The position numbers and the translations under genes were made by a program. Of a DNA stretch of 64,000 nucleotides, positions 28,599 through 37,125 are shown one piece after another. Numbering within the stretch: the stretch's first letter is position 1; the number at the start of each line of letters is the position of its first letter. Under the pieces are notes generated by a model that saw only the letters and a list, made by a program, of their open reading frames with translations, made no database searches and was not told where the DNA came from. Location: the NCBI RefSeq assembly GCF_031583595.1, contig NZ_CP134145.1, positions 2,976,001 to 3,040,000 on the forward strand. The letters run 5' to 3'. Source of the stretch: Thalassotalea psychrophila. Its GTDB lineage: Bacteria; Pseudomonadota; Gammaproteobacteria; Enterobacterales; Alteromonadaceae.

Positions 28599-31217
28599 TT
28601 AATCAATATCTGGAAAATAAGTATCTGTCCATTCATCATTTGTACATACGCCATAGGGTTCATTAACCAGTCCTAAGCCATTACTACTGTATTCTTCTGG
28701 ATGATAAACACTGATAATTACCGGTACATACCCTACTTGGTATTTTTCCTCTGGTTGTACTAATTGTGCAGGATCTATTTTTGCTAGGTGAAATGATTTA
28801 TTGTCGGAATCACCAATGTCGCTGTAGTTTATGACCACTGGATTTTCTGGGTTTTTAGTAGAACTGCCATTAACGCTCACATGCAGTTGCTCAATATAAG
28901 ATTGAAGTTCATCTAAATACTCATCGGTATAAGTATCTGGAAAATTTTGCTGTGCAGTTTTCATCGCGGGTTGTTCATTAAACTTAAACCACACGTAGGT
29001 AGCTATGGCGCCATTTTGCAGCACTGTTTGGTAGCGTTTTTTGCCCGTTACATCCCAGTTTTTAAAGTCCGGATGACTGGTATCGCGCTCTTTATAGTTG
29101 TTAAACTTATGGCTTACTTTTGGCGCTCTTACAATATTGTCTGGCGACTCCACAATCTCTGTCTTATAGCTATGGGGGTGATTTTTGTATTCATCACCAG
29201 CATAATCTTCAACTTCCCATTTATCAGAGAGTTTTCTAACATATAGGTAGCCATTTTCGCTTCGTTGTTTTGCCTCAATAGCTGCATCTGAAAAATCCCA
29301 GTCAACAAAGCCTAAGGAGTTTTCATAGCCAACTTCATATGAAGGCTCAATCATATGGAAATGCTCTTCACCATTAATTTCCTCAACTAGCTTTAACTGA
29401 TTATGGGTACTTTTGTAAATAGAAGAGAAATCCTTCGCTACGGTCGGTATTAAGGTGTTGGTTAATGAACCTTGCTTTAGCGCAATGGAATAATCTTCCA
29501 TGGTCGTTTGTTTAATACTCTGTGGATAAGCAAGTAAATACTCGCGCTCTTTATGGTTAGGTAAATTAGCAACAGGAACGTAATAAGTATCATTCCCTAG
29601 TGCCAGTGCAGACAAGCCTATTCTTTCATTGCCATTACCAAAATTAGGTTTTGAGCCCATGGTTGCAAACGTACCAAACTGGTCCCCGGCTTCATTTCTT
29701 CGCCAGGCATAACTGCCTTCAGCAATTTTCTCGGGGTCTATCCAATTAAAATGTTCTGGTATATAGCCATTGATTGGTCCTTGGTAGTCGTAAGACTCAA
29801 TAAAACTCAGCCAAAATTTAAAGTCCCGAGGGTGGTCTAAATTAAGATAAGACCAACCTGAGCCAATCCAAATACCATTGTCATCATGATATGGCGATTG
29901 TTCTTTATCAAAACCAATATTCATTCCTGGTACTGTTAACACTTTGTTTGAAATTTGCAGTAGCGTTAACCATTTGTCGCCTAACACAACATCGTAAAGG
30001 CCGCCTCCCATACTAACGTCATTACACGCGTAATAAGTATCGCCAATGCCTGCTAAGTGAAGGGTTGGATAATAATGGGCGCCAGAAGTTTTTGGATTAA
30101 CCCATAAGCCACCTTCAATAGAATTGTTGTCATAAGAATGTAACCACGAGCCAAATATGCCAAATTGTTGCCCATTTTCTAAACCATGTTTGAAAGCATG
30201 ATATACACGATTAAAAACAAATTTCCCCGCCCCCTGCTCTTCAGTAGGTTCGTGACCTAAGCCTTCTAATTGCCCGACAACTGAAGTTGTCGACTCAAAA
30301 TATTCAACATTCTCAGGGGCCTCAGGTGTTGAAGAAGGAACTTTGCTACCATGGTAAGCATCAATTGAATAGGTAGAAACATTTACATCAACTGAGCCTG
30401 TAGCCTCTCCCCGCTCTCCTTGGCAAGTTAAGTTATAAGTTCTTTCACCAAGGGTTGGCTCACTGATTGATGCCGTACCAGATGTTGCTTTAGTGCCACT
30501 CCAATCACCACTAGCAGTACAAGATATAACCTCTGTCGAAGACCAAATTAAAAAGTATGTCACTCCAGCAGGAGCTGATTCTGTGGAAGACTCTACGGTT
30601 ACTGATAGAGGTGGAATTGTTAACACCACTTCAACACTTTCTGAAGCATTTCCGCCAGAGCCTGAGCACTCTAGAGTATATTTTTTCTCACCCGCCATTG
30701 CATCGGTAAAAGACTCGGTACCTGATGCGGCTTTAATGCCAGACCAATCACCACTAGCAGTACAAGAAGTTGCATCTGTTGAAGACCAAGTAAGGGTGTA
30801 AGTATCGCCTGTTAATGCTGAATAAACCGAAGATTCTACTGTTACGGTTGGCAAAGGGCTTATTACTATTACATCAACACTTTTTGAAGTACTTCCGCCA
30901 GAGCCAGAGCAGTCTAGAATATAATTTTTTTCACCTGTCATTGCTTCGCTTAAAGTCTCAGCACCTGACGTTGACTTAATGCCAGACCAATCACCGCTGG
31001 CAGTACAGGATGTTGCATCTATTGAAGACCAAGTAAGGGTAAATTCTGTTGATTTATAAACATCGTTCGTCGAGGATGACAAAGTAATCGAAGGTTTTGA
31101 AACAGTAGGCGGTTGAACGGTTTTATCGGTTGAATCTGAACCACTCCCCCCACCACAAGCAGTAAGGAAAAGTATCGAAAGATAGGCGATGAATTTAGCT
31201 CTCAAGCAATTAATCAT
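28599..31217 (-). CDS. lipoprotein with three cysteine-paired Ig-like repeats and an unknown large C-terminal domain
   Basis: 872 residues. Lipoprotein signal MINCLRAKFIAYLSILFLTACGG, then three repeats of about 85 residues, each with a TWSSxxATSCTASGDWSG core and a second Cys (CSGSGG or CQGERG), at roughly 45-290. The remaining 580 residues are rich in Trp, Tyr and Gly with no recognised family. The last part is acidic and ends with FPDID. Ig-like repeats suggest a surface-exposed stalk carrying a ligand- or substrate-binding head. The promoter, ribosome site and first 25 codons match the RCC1 lipoprotein gene, although the mature proteins differ. Confidence 0.75.
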   Translation of the reverse strand: MINCLRAKFIAYLSILFLTACGGGSGSDSTDKTVQPPTVSKPSITLSSSTNDVYKSTEFTLTWSSIDATSCTASGDWSGIKSTSGAETLSEAMTGEKNYILDCSGSGGSTSKSVDVIVISPLPTVTVESSVYSALTGDTYTLTWSSTDATSCTASGDWSGIKAASGTESFTDAMAGEKKYTLECSGSGGNASESVEVVLTIPPLSVTVESSTESAPAGVTYFLIWSSTEVISCTASGDWSGTKATSGTASISEPTLGERTYNLTCQGERGEATGSVDVNVSTYSIDAYHGSKVPSSTPEAPENVEYFESTTSVVGQLEGLGHEPTEEQGAGKFVFNRVYHAFKHGLENGQQFGIFGSWLHSYDNNSIEGGLWVNPKTSGAHYYPTLHLAGIGDTYYACNDVSMGGGLYDVVLGDKWLTLLQISNKVLTVPGMNIGFDKEQSPYHDDNGIWIGSGWSYLNLDHPRDFKFWLSFIESYDYQGPINGYIPEHFNWIDPEKIAEGSYAWRRNEAGDQFGTFATMGSKPNFGNGNERIGLSALALGNDTYYVPVANLPNHKEREYLLAYPQSIKQTTMEDYSIALKQGSLTNTLIPTVAKDFSSIYKSTHNQLKLVEEINGEEHFHMIEPSYEVGYENSLGFVDWDFSDAAIEAKQRSENGYLYVRKLSDKWEVEDYAGDEYKNHPHSYKTEIVESPDNIVRAPKVSHKFNNYKERDTSHPDFKNWDVTGKKRYQTVLQNGAIATYVWFKFNEQPAMKTAQQNFPDTYTDEYLDELQSYIEQLHVSVNGSSTKNPENPVVINYSDIGDSDNKSFHLAKIDPAQLVQPEEKYQVGYVPVIISVYHPEEYSSNGLGLVNEPYGVCTNDEWTDTYFPDID

Positions 31218-31246
31218 AAAATAGTTCCAGAAATTAAATTATTTTT

Positions 31247-31252
31247 CTTATA
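31247..31252 (-). promoter_or_regulatory. -10 box for the Ig-repeat lipoprotein gene
   Basis: TATAAG within CTTGTATAAG on the minus strand, 21 bp downstream of operator copy 2 and equivalent to the box of the RCC1 lipoprotein gene. Confidence 0.5.
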
Positions 31253-31272
31253 CAAGCGGTATTGGAGGTATG

Positions 31273-31309
31273 AAATATTAAAGCAGTAAAATGTGCAGGA
31301 ATTATGCAG
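31273..31309 (-). promoter_or_regulatory. operator copy 2: 11-bp direct repeats
   Basis: A diverged copy of the same operator: TGCATAATTCC and TGCACATTTTA in tandem, then CTGCTTTAATATTT. It sits upstream of the Ig-repeat lipoprotein at the same distance from the -10 and start codon as copy 1. Confidence 0.7.
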
Positions 31310-31405
31310 GCGTTTGATCAAAGGCAGGATAAAATCAACTCATCCCTGTTTGTAGGGATAGTGAATAGAATCATCGAAAGACTTCATTTATCTTCCTTAA
31401 CATAT

Positions 31406-31681
31406 CTATTTAGCTTTAGTCATTTTATCCATTAAACGTTCAAACTCTGCAAACTTTTCCCTAAGCTGCTGAAACGCCCGATCGTTATTTTCATACATCC
31501 CGTCTTCTATTGCTTCTATTTGCATTTTTATAACAGATAAGGGGGTGCGTAATTCGTGAGCTACTTTATTAAGAAACTGAATTTTCGCTAACTCAAATTG
31601 CTCATTGTTTTTAGAGGATTTCTCCTTTTTATTCACCTGAGTGCTTTGACTACTACTTGCCCGTGTCTTATTTTTTTGCAT
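31406..31681 (-). CDS. stand-alone HisKA (DHp) mini-protein
   Basis: 91 residues. After a Lys/Ser/Asn-rich, probably unstructured first 27 residues it is only a histidine-kinase dimerisation domain, with H-box VAHELRTPLSVIKMQ (His42) and its partner helix AFQQLREKFAEFERLMDKM. No ATPase domain, sensor or membrane segment follows; the stop is genuine. The domain closely matches that of the kinase at 32512-33855 (LRTPL..IKMQ.EA.EDG is shared). It has its own operator copy 43 bp upstream. A kinase remnant is possible, but the intact frame and promoter argue for a functional partner, phosphotransfer or inhibitor protein. Confidence 0.7.
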   Translation of the reverse strand: MQKNKTRASSSQSTQVNKKEKSSKNNEQFELAKIQFLNKVAHELRTPLSVIKMQIEAIEDGMYENNDRAFQQLREKFAEFERLMDKMTKAK

Positions 31682-31723
31682 GAAAGTTAATGTTTAAAAT
31701 AACGCATTGAATTAAAAGATAGT

Positions 31724-31760
31724 AAATATTAAAGCAAGGAAATATGCAGGAAATATGCAG
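31724..31760 (-). promoter_or_regulatory. operator copy 3: 11-bp direct repeats
   Basis: Identical over 37 bp to copy 1, upstream of the HisKA mini-protein gene and just downstream of the response-regulator stop (31809). Identity over 37 bp in otherwise unrelated intergenic DNA shows selection or recent duplication. Confidence 0.75.
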
Positions 31761-31808
31761 GTTTAATAAAAAGTCTTTAGGGTATGTTGCAAGATCAACA
31801 GCCCCTAA

Positions 31809-32483
31809 TTAAACGATGGGTTCGAATTTATATCCAGCCCCATAAATAGAGCGGATTAAGTCATGTTCTAGGGGAAGTTCTTTCAATTTTTTGCGTAGAT
31901 TTCGAATGTGGCTATCTACGGTTCGGTCGTTCACATCTCGATAATCTTGATAGACTAGGTCCATAATGAGAGCACGGGAATATATACGGTTGGCATTCGA
32001 GTAAAGTAGGTTAAGTAAAGTAAATTCTAAAGCGGTTAACTGAATTTTTTCATGCTTATAACTGACGGTAAAATCTTCTGAATTAACCTGTAAACCTTCA
32101 GGTATAAATGGTTGTTTTGTCACTCGCCGCAAGTTAGCTTTTACCCGGGCGATTAACTCTTTAACACTATATGGCTTACAAACATAGTCATCTGCACCTA
32201 GTTCAAGCCCTACCAGGCGATCGACCTCTTCAACTTTTGCGGTAGTCATAATAATAGGAATATCAGAAAAACCTCTGACTTCCTTACAAACATCGACACC
32301 GCTTTTAGTCGGAAGATCTAAGTCCAATAAAATCAGTGCGGGTTCATTTTCTTGAACCCATTGCACAACCTCTTTGCCATCAGCAAACCATTGGGTTAGA
32401 AAATTTGCGGCTTGTAGATACATGATAACTATTTCAGCAATTTCACTATCATCTTCTACAACGACCACCGTTTGCTTATTCAT
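31809..32483 (-). CDS. OmpR-family response regulator
   Basis: 224 residues. Receiver domain with acidic pair DD (11-12), phospho-acceptor Asp54 in LILLDLDLP and Lys in TTAKVEE. The C-terminal winged helix ends with DRTVDSHIRNLRKKLKE and IRSIYGAGYKFE, as in OmpR/PhoB regulators. Lies 28 bp after the kinase gene, so they form one operon. It is the obvious candidate to bind the nearby 11-bp direct repeats. Confidence 0.93.
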   Translation of the reverse strand: MNKQTVVVVEDDSEIAEIVIMYLQAANFLTQWFADGKEVVQWVQENEPALILLDLDLPTKSGVDVCKEVRGFSDIPIIMTTAKVEEVDRLVGLELGADDYVCKPYSVKELIARVKANLRRVTKQPFIPEGLQVNSEDFTVSYKHEKIQLTALEFTLLNLLYSNANRIYSRALIMDLVYQDYRDVNDRTVDSHIRNLRKKLKELPLEHDLIRSIYGAGYKFEPIV

Positions 32484-32511
32484 TATTTACGATTATCCAA
32501 AAAGCCGATCA

Positions 32512-33855
32512 CTAAAAGGTTACTTTCGGCAGTTTAACAATAACGCTCAAACCGCCCAAATTAGAATGCCCCGCACTAACTGTACCGCCATGGGCTGTGA
32601 TAATAGAGTTTACAATATAAAGGCCTAACCCTGAACCACTCTTAGCAAGGTTTTTGCTATTTTCCGCTCGATATAAACGATCAAATAAATGCTCTAAATC
32701 TTTATCGAGAACCCCTGGAGAAGTGTCCTCGAAAACGATTGTCACATCATCATTGTCAGCGGACATTGAAACATTAATCTTTCCATGCGGGTCGGTATAA
32801 CGTATTGAATTTTTGAGCAAATTATTAAATGTTTGAAATAGTCGCCCCGCATCAGCATTGACGGTGACTTTTTCTTCTGTGCTATCAATATAATTAATAG
32901 AAAGCTGCGCTTTACTGGCTAACGGCTGAAATGACTCTATTGACTCTCTCATTAAAGAATTAATTATAATATCTTGCTTATTGAGTACCAATGACCCCGA
33001 TTCAACCAGCGAAAGCTGATAGAGATCACCGACCATATGGTTAAGGTTTCCAAGTTTGTTTTGCAATGAATTATAGGACTTTTCACTATGCTCTAACGCA
33101 CCATCTTCTAGTGCTTCAAGTTGCATTTTGATATTTGCTAATGGCGTGCGTAAGTCGTGGGTTACATTGGCCAGCATGCTGTTTTTTTGAGCCATCAGCT
33201 GGCTAAGTTTTTCTGAAAGATCTGAAGACAACATAAATACTACAAATAAGCCCATGGCAATAAAGGCTGCTGGTAAAGTAACAAAATTCACCATAATGTA
33301 CATTTCTTTTAAACTTTCATGATTGTTTTCACCTTGCATTAAAGCAAGAGTACCTGCTAATGCTTGCATTAAAGCCAGTAATATATAGGAGGCAGAGGCT
33401 CCCATTTCAGCGGGCATGGTCTTTTTGGGTTGTTTTAAAATAATCATCCCACATAAAAATAAAATAACTGAATTATAAAATACATAAATTGACATGCTTA
33501 AGCCTACATGATGCTCAATTTTAGTGAAATAAAAAGTCATTAATATGGCAATGAAGCAACTACCAAATAAATAATTAAGGTTGAACTTAGTTTGACTACG
33601 AAGAATATGACCCCAGGTACCTAAAACAACAGATAGAACAGATAGACTACATACGATCATCCAATATAGGGTATGTGAATCAAAAGAGACTTTATTAAGA
33701 TTGAAAATACGTTGTAATACTATGACTAAAAAAGTAATAGTCCAAATCAATGAGTACTTTTGTTTCCCCATTGTGCGCCAAGCGGTATAAAATATAATAG
33801 CCAAGGTCGAACTAGTTATAAGTAGGGTAAGCTCGATAAAAAATATTGCATCCAT
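32512..33855 (-). CDS. membrane sensor histidine kinase
   Basis: 447 residues. The first 210 residues hold about seven hydrophobic segments with little periplasmic loop, so the sensor is the membrane bundle itself. HisKA follows with His233 in NVTHDLRTPLANIK, then a HATPase domain with NLLKNSIRYTD (N box), DTSPGV (G1) and GSGLGLYIV (G2). All catalytic boxes are intact. First gene of a kinase-regulator operon, with a 5' region of more than 100 bp. The signal cannot be told. Confidence 0.9.
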   Translation of the reverse strand: MDAIFFIELTLLITSSTLAIIFYTAWRTMGKQKYSLIWTITFLVIVLQRIFNLNKVSFDSHTLYWMIVCSLSVLSVVLGTWGHILRSQTKFNLNYLFGSCFIAILMTFYFTKIEHHVGLSMSIYVFYNSVILFLCGMIILKQPKKTMPAEMGASASYILLALMQALAGTLALMQGENNHESLKEMYIMVNFVTLPAAFIAMGLFVVFMLSSDLSEKLSQLMAQKNSMLANVTHDLRTPLANIKMQLEALEDGALEHSEKSYNSLQNKLGNLNHMVGDLYQLSLVESGSLVLNKQDIIINSLMRESIESFQPLASKAQLSINYIDSTEEKVTVNADAGRLFQTFNNLLKNSIRYTDPHGKINVSMSADNDDVTIVFEDTSPGVLDKDLEHLFDRLYRAENSKNLAKSGSGLGLYIVNSIITAHGGTVSAGHSNLGGLSVIVKLPKVTF

Positions 33856-34157
33856 AAAAACTCTTTCCCTTTTACCTGTCTTGTATGTTTTATTAAAATA
33901 AATAGCAGCAGGCTTAAGTACAACTTCTTTTCAGTTACAGTCATTATCATTACTTTATCGAGATAAAACAACAGGGTAGAAGATAAATAATAATTATACG
34001 CATTTGCTTAAAAACAACTGCAAAAAATTTAGTAAGTAGTTATACGTTTTAACCATTAGAAATGGGCATATATTTGTTCAACTTGCTATTAGATACAGAA
34101 AGTAAAAGAAGTAACAATATCTTGAATATCACACTGTTTAGGCAAGTTACAGACATA
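33856..34157. other. non-coding region upstream of the kinase operon
   Basis: No credible gene is seen. A minus-strand TATAAT at 33998-33993 may be the -10 of the kinase operon, but no good -35 accompanies it. No copy of the 11-bp-repeat operator is found here, so the kinase operon does not look autoregulated through it. Confidence 0.4.
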
Positions 34158-34183
34158 AAAAAACCTGCTTAAAAGCAGGTTTT
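34158..34183 (-). terminator. terminator, probably the original one of tRNA-Leu
   Basis: AAACCTGCTT/AAGCAGGTTT with a T run on the minus strand. It directly follows the tRNA 3'-end copy at 34188-34210, as the native tRNA-Leu terminator would have before the island separated them. Confidence 0.7.
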
Positions 34184-34187
34184 ATAA

Positions 34188-34210
34188 TTTTGGTGCTATG
34201 GAGAGACTCG
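34188..34210 (-). repeat. attL: displaced 3' end of tRNA-Leu
   Basis: TTTGGTGC plus TATGGAGAGACTCGA repeats the 3' end of the tRNA gene at 45006-45029 apart from one missing G (tRNA sense: one C lost from the acceptor stem). Similarity stops right after. It is the leftover target end created by site-specific integration. Confidence 0.85.
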
Positions 34211-34265
34211 ACTTAAAGAGCTAACGCACTGTTAAATAAATATTTAACAAGTTACAATTCAAACC

Positions 34266-34290
34266 AGTACTACTTATAGTACTACTAAAA
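34266..34290. repeat. left-end integrase arm-type repeats
   Basis: AGTACTACT (34266-34274) and AGTACTACTAAAA (34278-34290) in direct orientation. The same 13-mer occurs at 44886-44898 near the other end of the island, which is expected for integrase arm-binding sites. Confidence 0.6.
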
Positions 34291-34378
34291 AAAAAAGTCA
34301 TCTGCATTTTGTAGTCATTGATCATCGTCAGCGAATGTTTACATATTCAGAATTTAAACGATACTTCGAATAGATTAC

Positions 34379-35932
34379 TTATCGCTTAGCGCACCTTTTT
34401 ACTGCCACAATAAAATGCCAGGTAAATATTAGAAAAAACAAATGAAATAATAGCGTAACAAACTCCATACCTTCTTTTAAAAATCGCCCATAAGGCGGTA
34501 TACCGCTAGCGAATTTATTCAACTGAGATGATAGTTTCTCAATAAAAGCAATGTTGTTATTACTTAAATATTTGTAAAGCAAATTACTTTCATAACCCAA
34601 AACTAATAGATAATAAATGAACGCACAAGCTAACAACAAAGAAAAAGGCCTCCCTATACTTGAGCCAAAGTTAGATACTTTTTCATTGAACCATAAAATA
34701 AACCATTCACTAGATTCAACTTTAAAAGCTTTTAACTCTTCTTTATATTTACGCATTTCATGTGAATAGTATTTATTTGCCTCAATCTGATTGCCTATTT
34801 TATCAAATGAATGTTTAATTATTCGATATGTTTCACGATCAGTATTTTCATCACCGATTACAGCATTTAAGAAGTTAGGAGACTCTTTTAGGTTGGTATG
34901 CTCAAGAGAAAGTCCATTAAAAAAGGTTGCTTTTCTAAAATTTGTAAAGCTCATAAAGGTTACATATTCAAATTCAACCTTAGCAATAGTTTTATCTTTT
35001 TGATCTCCAAAGATGCACTTTTCAAACCCTGTGAAATCATCAAAAATACTTTTTGAGGCTTTAAATAAAGTGTAGGAGCTCTCATACGCATCAAACAAAC
35101 CTTCAAAATTAGTATTCGTTATTCTTGTTTCTCTAATAATATTATGTTTTAACTCTACTTTCTTTTTAAAGATGGAATCTTCAATCAATAGTGAACTCAA
35201 TGAGTACTGATTGAATTTAAAATTAACATTAATAACGCTATCTTTTATATACAACGCCAATACTTTGACTATAGGCTTTCGAGGATGGTCATAGTCTATG
35301 AAGATTTGACTTTCTATTTGTACCTTTTCAATATGAATGGGCCTCCTAAACTTACAATCCCCAAAAATAGGGCTACGATAAATGGCTCTCGGCTTATCAA
35401 AAGCAGTTTTAATAAATACAACATCACTCAAAAACTCACAGTTTTGGTAAAGCACATCTGATTCACCCTCTAAAAGTTCAGCATGATTTGAAATGGTGTA
35501 TTCTTCATGAAACAAACATTCAAAAAATTGAACTCTAATATTCTTTAGATCAACCTGTTGTGTTGTAAAATCACATTTTCCAAATTGAACTCTCTTAAGT
35601 CTATTTAATAGATGCAAAAAATGAGAAGAATCTTGAACGCTATATTCAGGAAAAAATACCCCATTAATAATAGTTATTGAATTTTCTAGTCTATTTTCTA
35701 TTATTTCATTATCTTGTCCGGCTAAATACTCTCTAAACTGATCAAAACTCACACCTGAACTACGATAATTACTTTGAAAATCAGCAAAGAGATATTGAAT
35801 AAGGATAATATAAAAATCATCTAAAACACCACTGATTTTATCGTCTTGATATTTTCCCTTAATACAATGTAATGCACATTTATCATCATAAGCTCCTTCT
35901 AAGTTACAACTATCAATCAAGCACTGACCCAT
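34379..35932 (-). CDS. pentapeptide-repeat-like protein with two C-terminal membrane segments
   Basis: 517 residues. The middle (about 110-370) has degenerate pentapeptide-type coils, many of the form NxxF or CxF (GKCDF, ECLF, QNCEF, GDCKF, TNTNF, EKCIF), predicting a right-handed beta helix. A charged helical segment follows (DRETYRIIKHSFDKIGNQIEANKYYSHEM, in parts). Two hydrophobic stretches lie near 428-447 and 488-508. The N-terminus is Cys-rich (CLIDSC, CALHC). AT-rich cargo gene at the left end of the island. A membrane-acting effector is one possibility; no function is known to me. Confidence 0.6.
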   Translation of the reverse strand: MGQCLIDSCNLEGAYDDKCALHCIKGKYQDDKISGVLDDFYIILIQYLFADFQSNYRSSGVSFDQFREYLAGQDNEIIENRLENSITIINGVFFPEYSVQDSSHFLHLLNRLKRVQFGKCDFTTQQVDLKNIRVQFFECLFHEEYTISNHAELLEGESDVLYQNCEFLSDVVFIKTAFDKPRAIYRSPIFGDCKFRRPIHIEKVQIESQIFIDYDHPRKPIVKVLALYIKDSVINVNFKFNQYSLSSLLIEDSIFKKKVELKHNIIRETRITNTNFEGLFDAYESSYTLFKASKSIFDDFTGFEKCIFGDQKDKTIAKVEFEYVTFMSFTNFRKATFFNGLSLEHTNLKESPNFLNAVIGDENTDRETYRIIKHSFDKIGNQIEANKYYSHEMRKYKEELKAFKVESSEWFILWFNEKVSNFGSSIGRPFSLLLACAFIYYLLVLGYESNLLYKYLSNNNIAFIEKLSSQLNKFASGIPPYGRFLKEGMEFVTLLFHLFFLIFTWHFIVAVKRCAKR

Positions 35933-35985
35933 TTCAATTAATCCATATATTAAAAAAACCTTTTCAAGATATTAAATGAATTCAA

Positions 35986-37080
35986 TTATTTATCCATCAT
36001 TTTTTTAATTGTTGCTTCAATTGCAGCCTGCACTTCGCAGCTTTGATCTACTTTAGGCATACTTAGATTTTTAATCAATTCAGCTTGTCGATAATCAGGA
36101 ACATCACCATAGCTATTAAAAGTTGTTAGAACCCCTTCATGCCCTAAGTTCTGACTCCATGCTTTAAACTGTTCAGGTGTTCGGCAAATGTTCTCTCCTA
36201 ACCTTACCAAAGTATTACGAAAACTATGAGGATTATAATTTGGCAAATCAACATGTTGAAAAGCTTGTTTGAATATTTTTCGTATCGGGTCAGCTGTTTT
36301 CCAATGTTCGCGCAATAAACCTGTAGCTTCAAATTTACGGTTTTTATTATTTTCAATTTTGGTTTTTGGAAAAAGAGGATCGTCTGCACTGAATAATAAC
36401 TCATTGGTTAAATACTCAATCCATTCTTTTAAAATAGTTAACGGTAATTCGCCTACGGGAAAAAAATACGTAGTAAACGTTTTGCTGTACTTGGTGTTAA
36501 CTTCTCTTGCGTCTTGATAAATACTACCCTCGGCTATGCTCACGTGTTTTATTTTTAATGAAGCTATTGCACTATCTCTTGCACCGGTTAATAAAGTAAG
36601 TGCTATAACCGCCCTATTTCGTTTTTCAATATCAGTACGTGCTGGCATGTTTTCAAGTACATGAGTAATTTGCTCTATGCTTGGTACTGGCTTTTTTCGT
36701 TTAGCATTGGCGATACGAGCATCTTTTTCAGATAAATTAAAGTATTCCATATCACTGTAATTAATCTGTGATTTATAACCAGGTTGTAACGCTAGCCATT
36801 GAAAGAAGTTCTTCAAATGTCGCAGTGTTGTATTTAAGGTTGCCTTGCTTAATGGTTTTCCCGTAAATTCATTTTTTTGCTTAATGAGGTTATTTTTAAA
36901 GCCTACCGCTTGTTGGTAATGAAATTGTTTAAAATCTTTATATTTAGTGTACTGCTCAAGTCTATTTATAGCTTTTACCACACCATCAATTGAAGCTACA
37001 TTTTGACGTTTCGCCTCTTTTAAAAAAATACAATACTTATGGCTAATTCTTACATTGTTTGGGTTGTGTGTTTTCATCAT
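35986..37080 (-). CDS. site-specific tyrosine recombinase (second integrase)
   Basis: 365 residues from the chosen start. The first ATG of the frame (37125) lacks a ribosome site, while AAGGTGA precedes the double ATG at 37080/37077. A SAM-like core-binding domain is followed by the catalytic domain with Arg in LTGARDSAI, the HSFRN box, LGHEG and the tyrosine in TFNSYG. It is not P4-like and has no DUF4102 arm, so it differs from the integrase at the right end. It follows the HTH/zinc protein in an AlpA-led operon. It may move an inner element or act on its own sites. Confidence 0.85.
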   Translation of the reverse strand: MMKTHNPNNVRISHKYCIFLKEAKRQNVASIDGVVKAINRLEQYTKYKDFKQFHYQQAVGFKNNLIKQKNEFTGKPLSKATLNTTLRHLKNFFQWLALQPGYKSQINYSDMEYFNLSEKDARIANAKRKKPVPSIEQITHVLENMPARTDIEKRNRAVIALTLLTGARDSAIASLKIKHVSIAEGSIYQDAREVNTKYSKTFTTYFFPVGELPLTILKEWIEYLTNELLFSADDPLFPKTKIENNKNRKFEATGLLREHWKTADPIRKIFKQAFQHVDLPNYNPHSFRNTLVRLGENICRTPEQFKAWSQNLGHEGVLTTFNSYGDVPDYRQAELIKNLSMPKVDQSCEVQAAIEATIKKMMDK

Positions 37081-37125
37081 TTCACCTTGTCTATTTAAAG
37101 TACAATTCAGGAAGGGTTTAGCCAT

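Noticed and set aside
30460-31080. Regular repeats that might suggest a CRISPR array
   Set aside because: They are coding repeats of about 255 bp for Ig-like domains, with no short direct repeat and spacer pattern and no cas genes.
33990-34080. A fourth operator copy upstream of the kinase operon
   Set aside because: No TGCATATTTCC tandem could be found; only a TATAAT is present.
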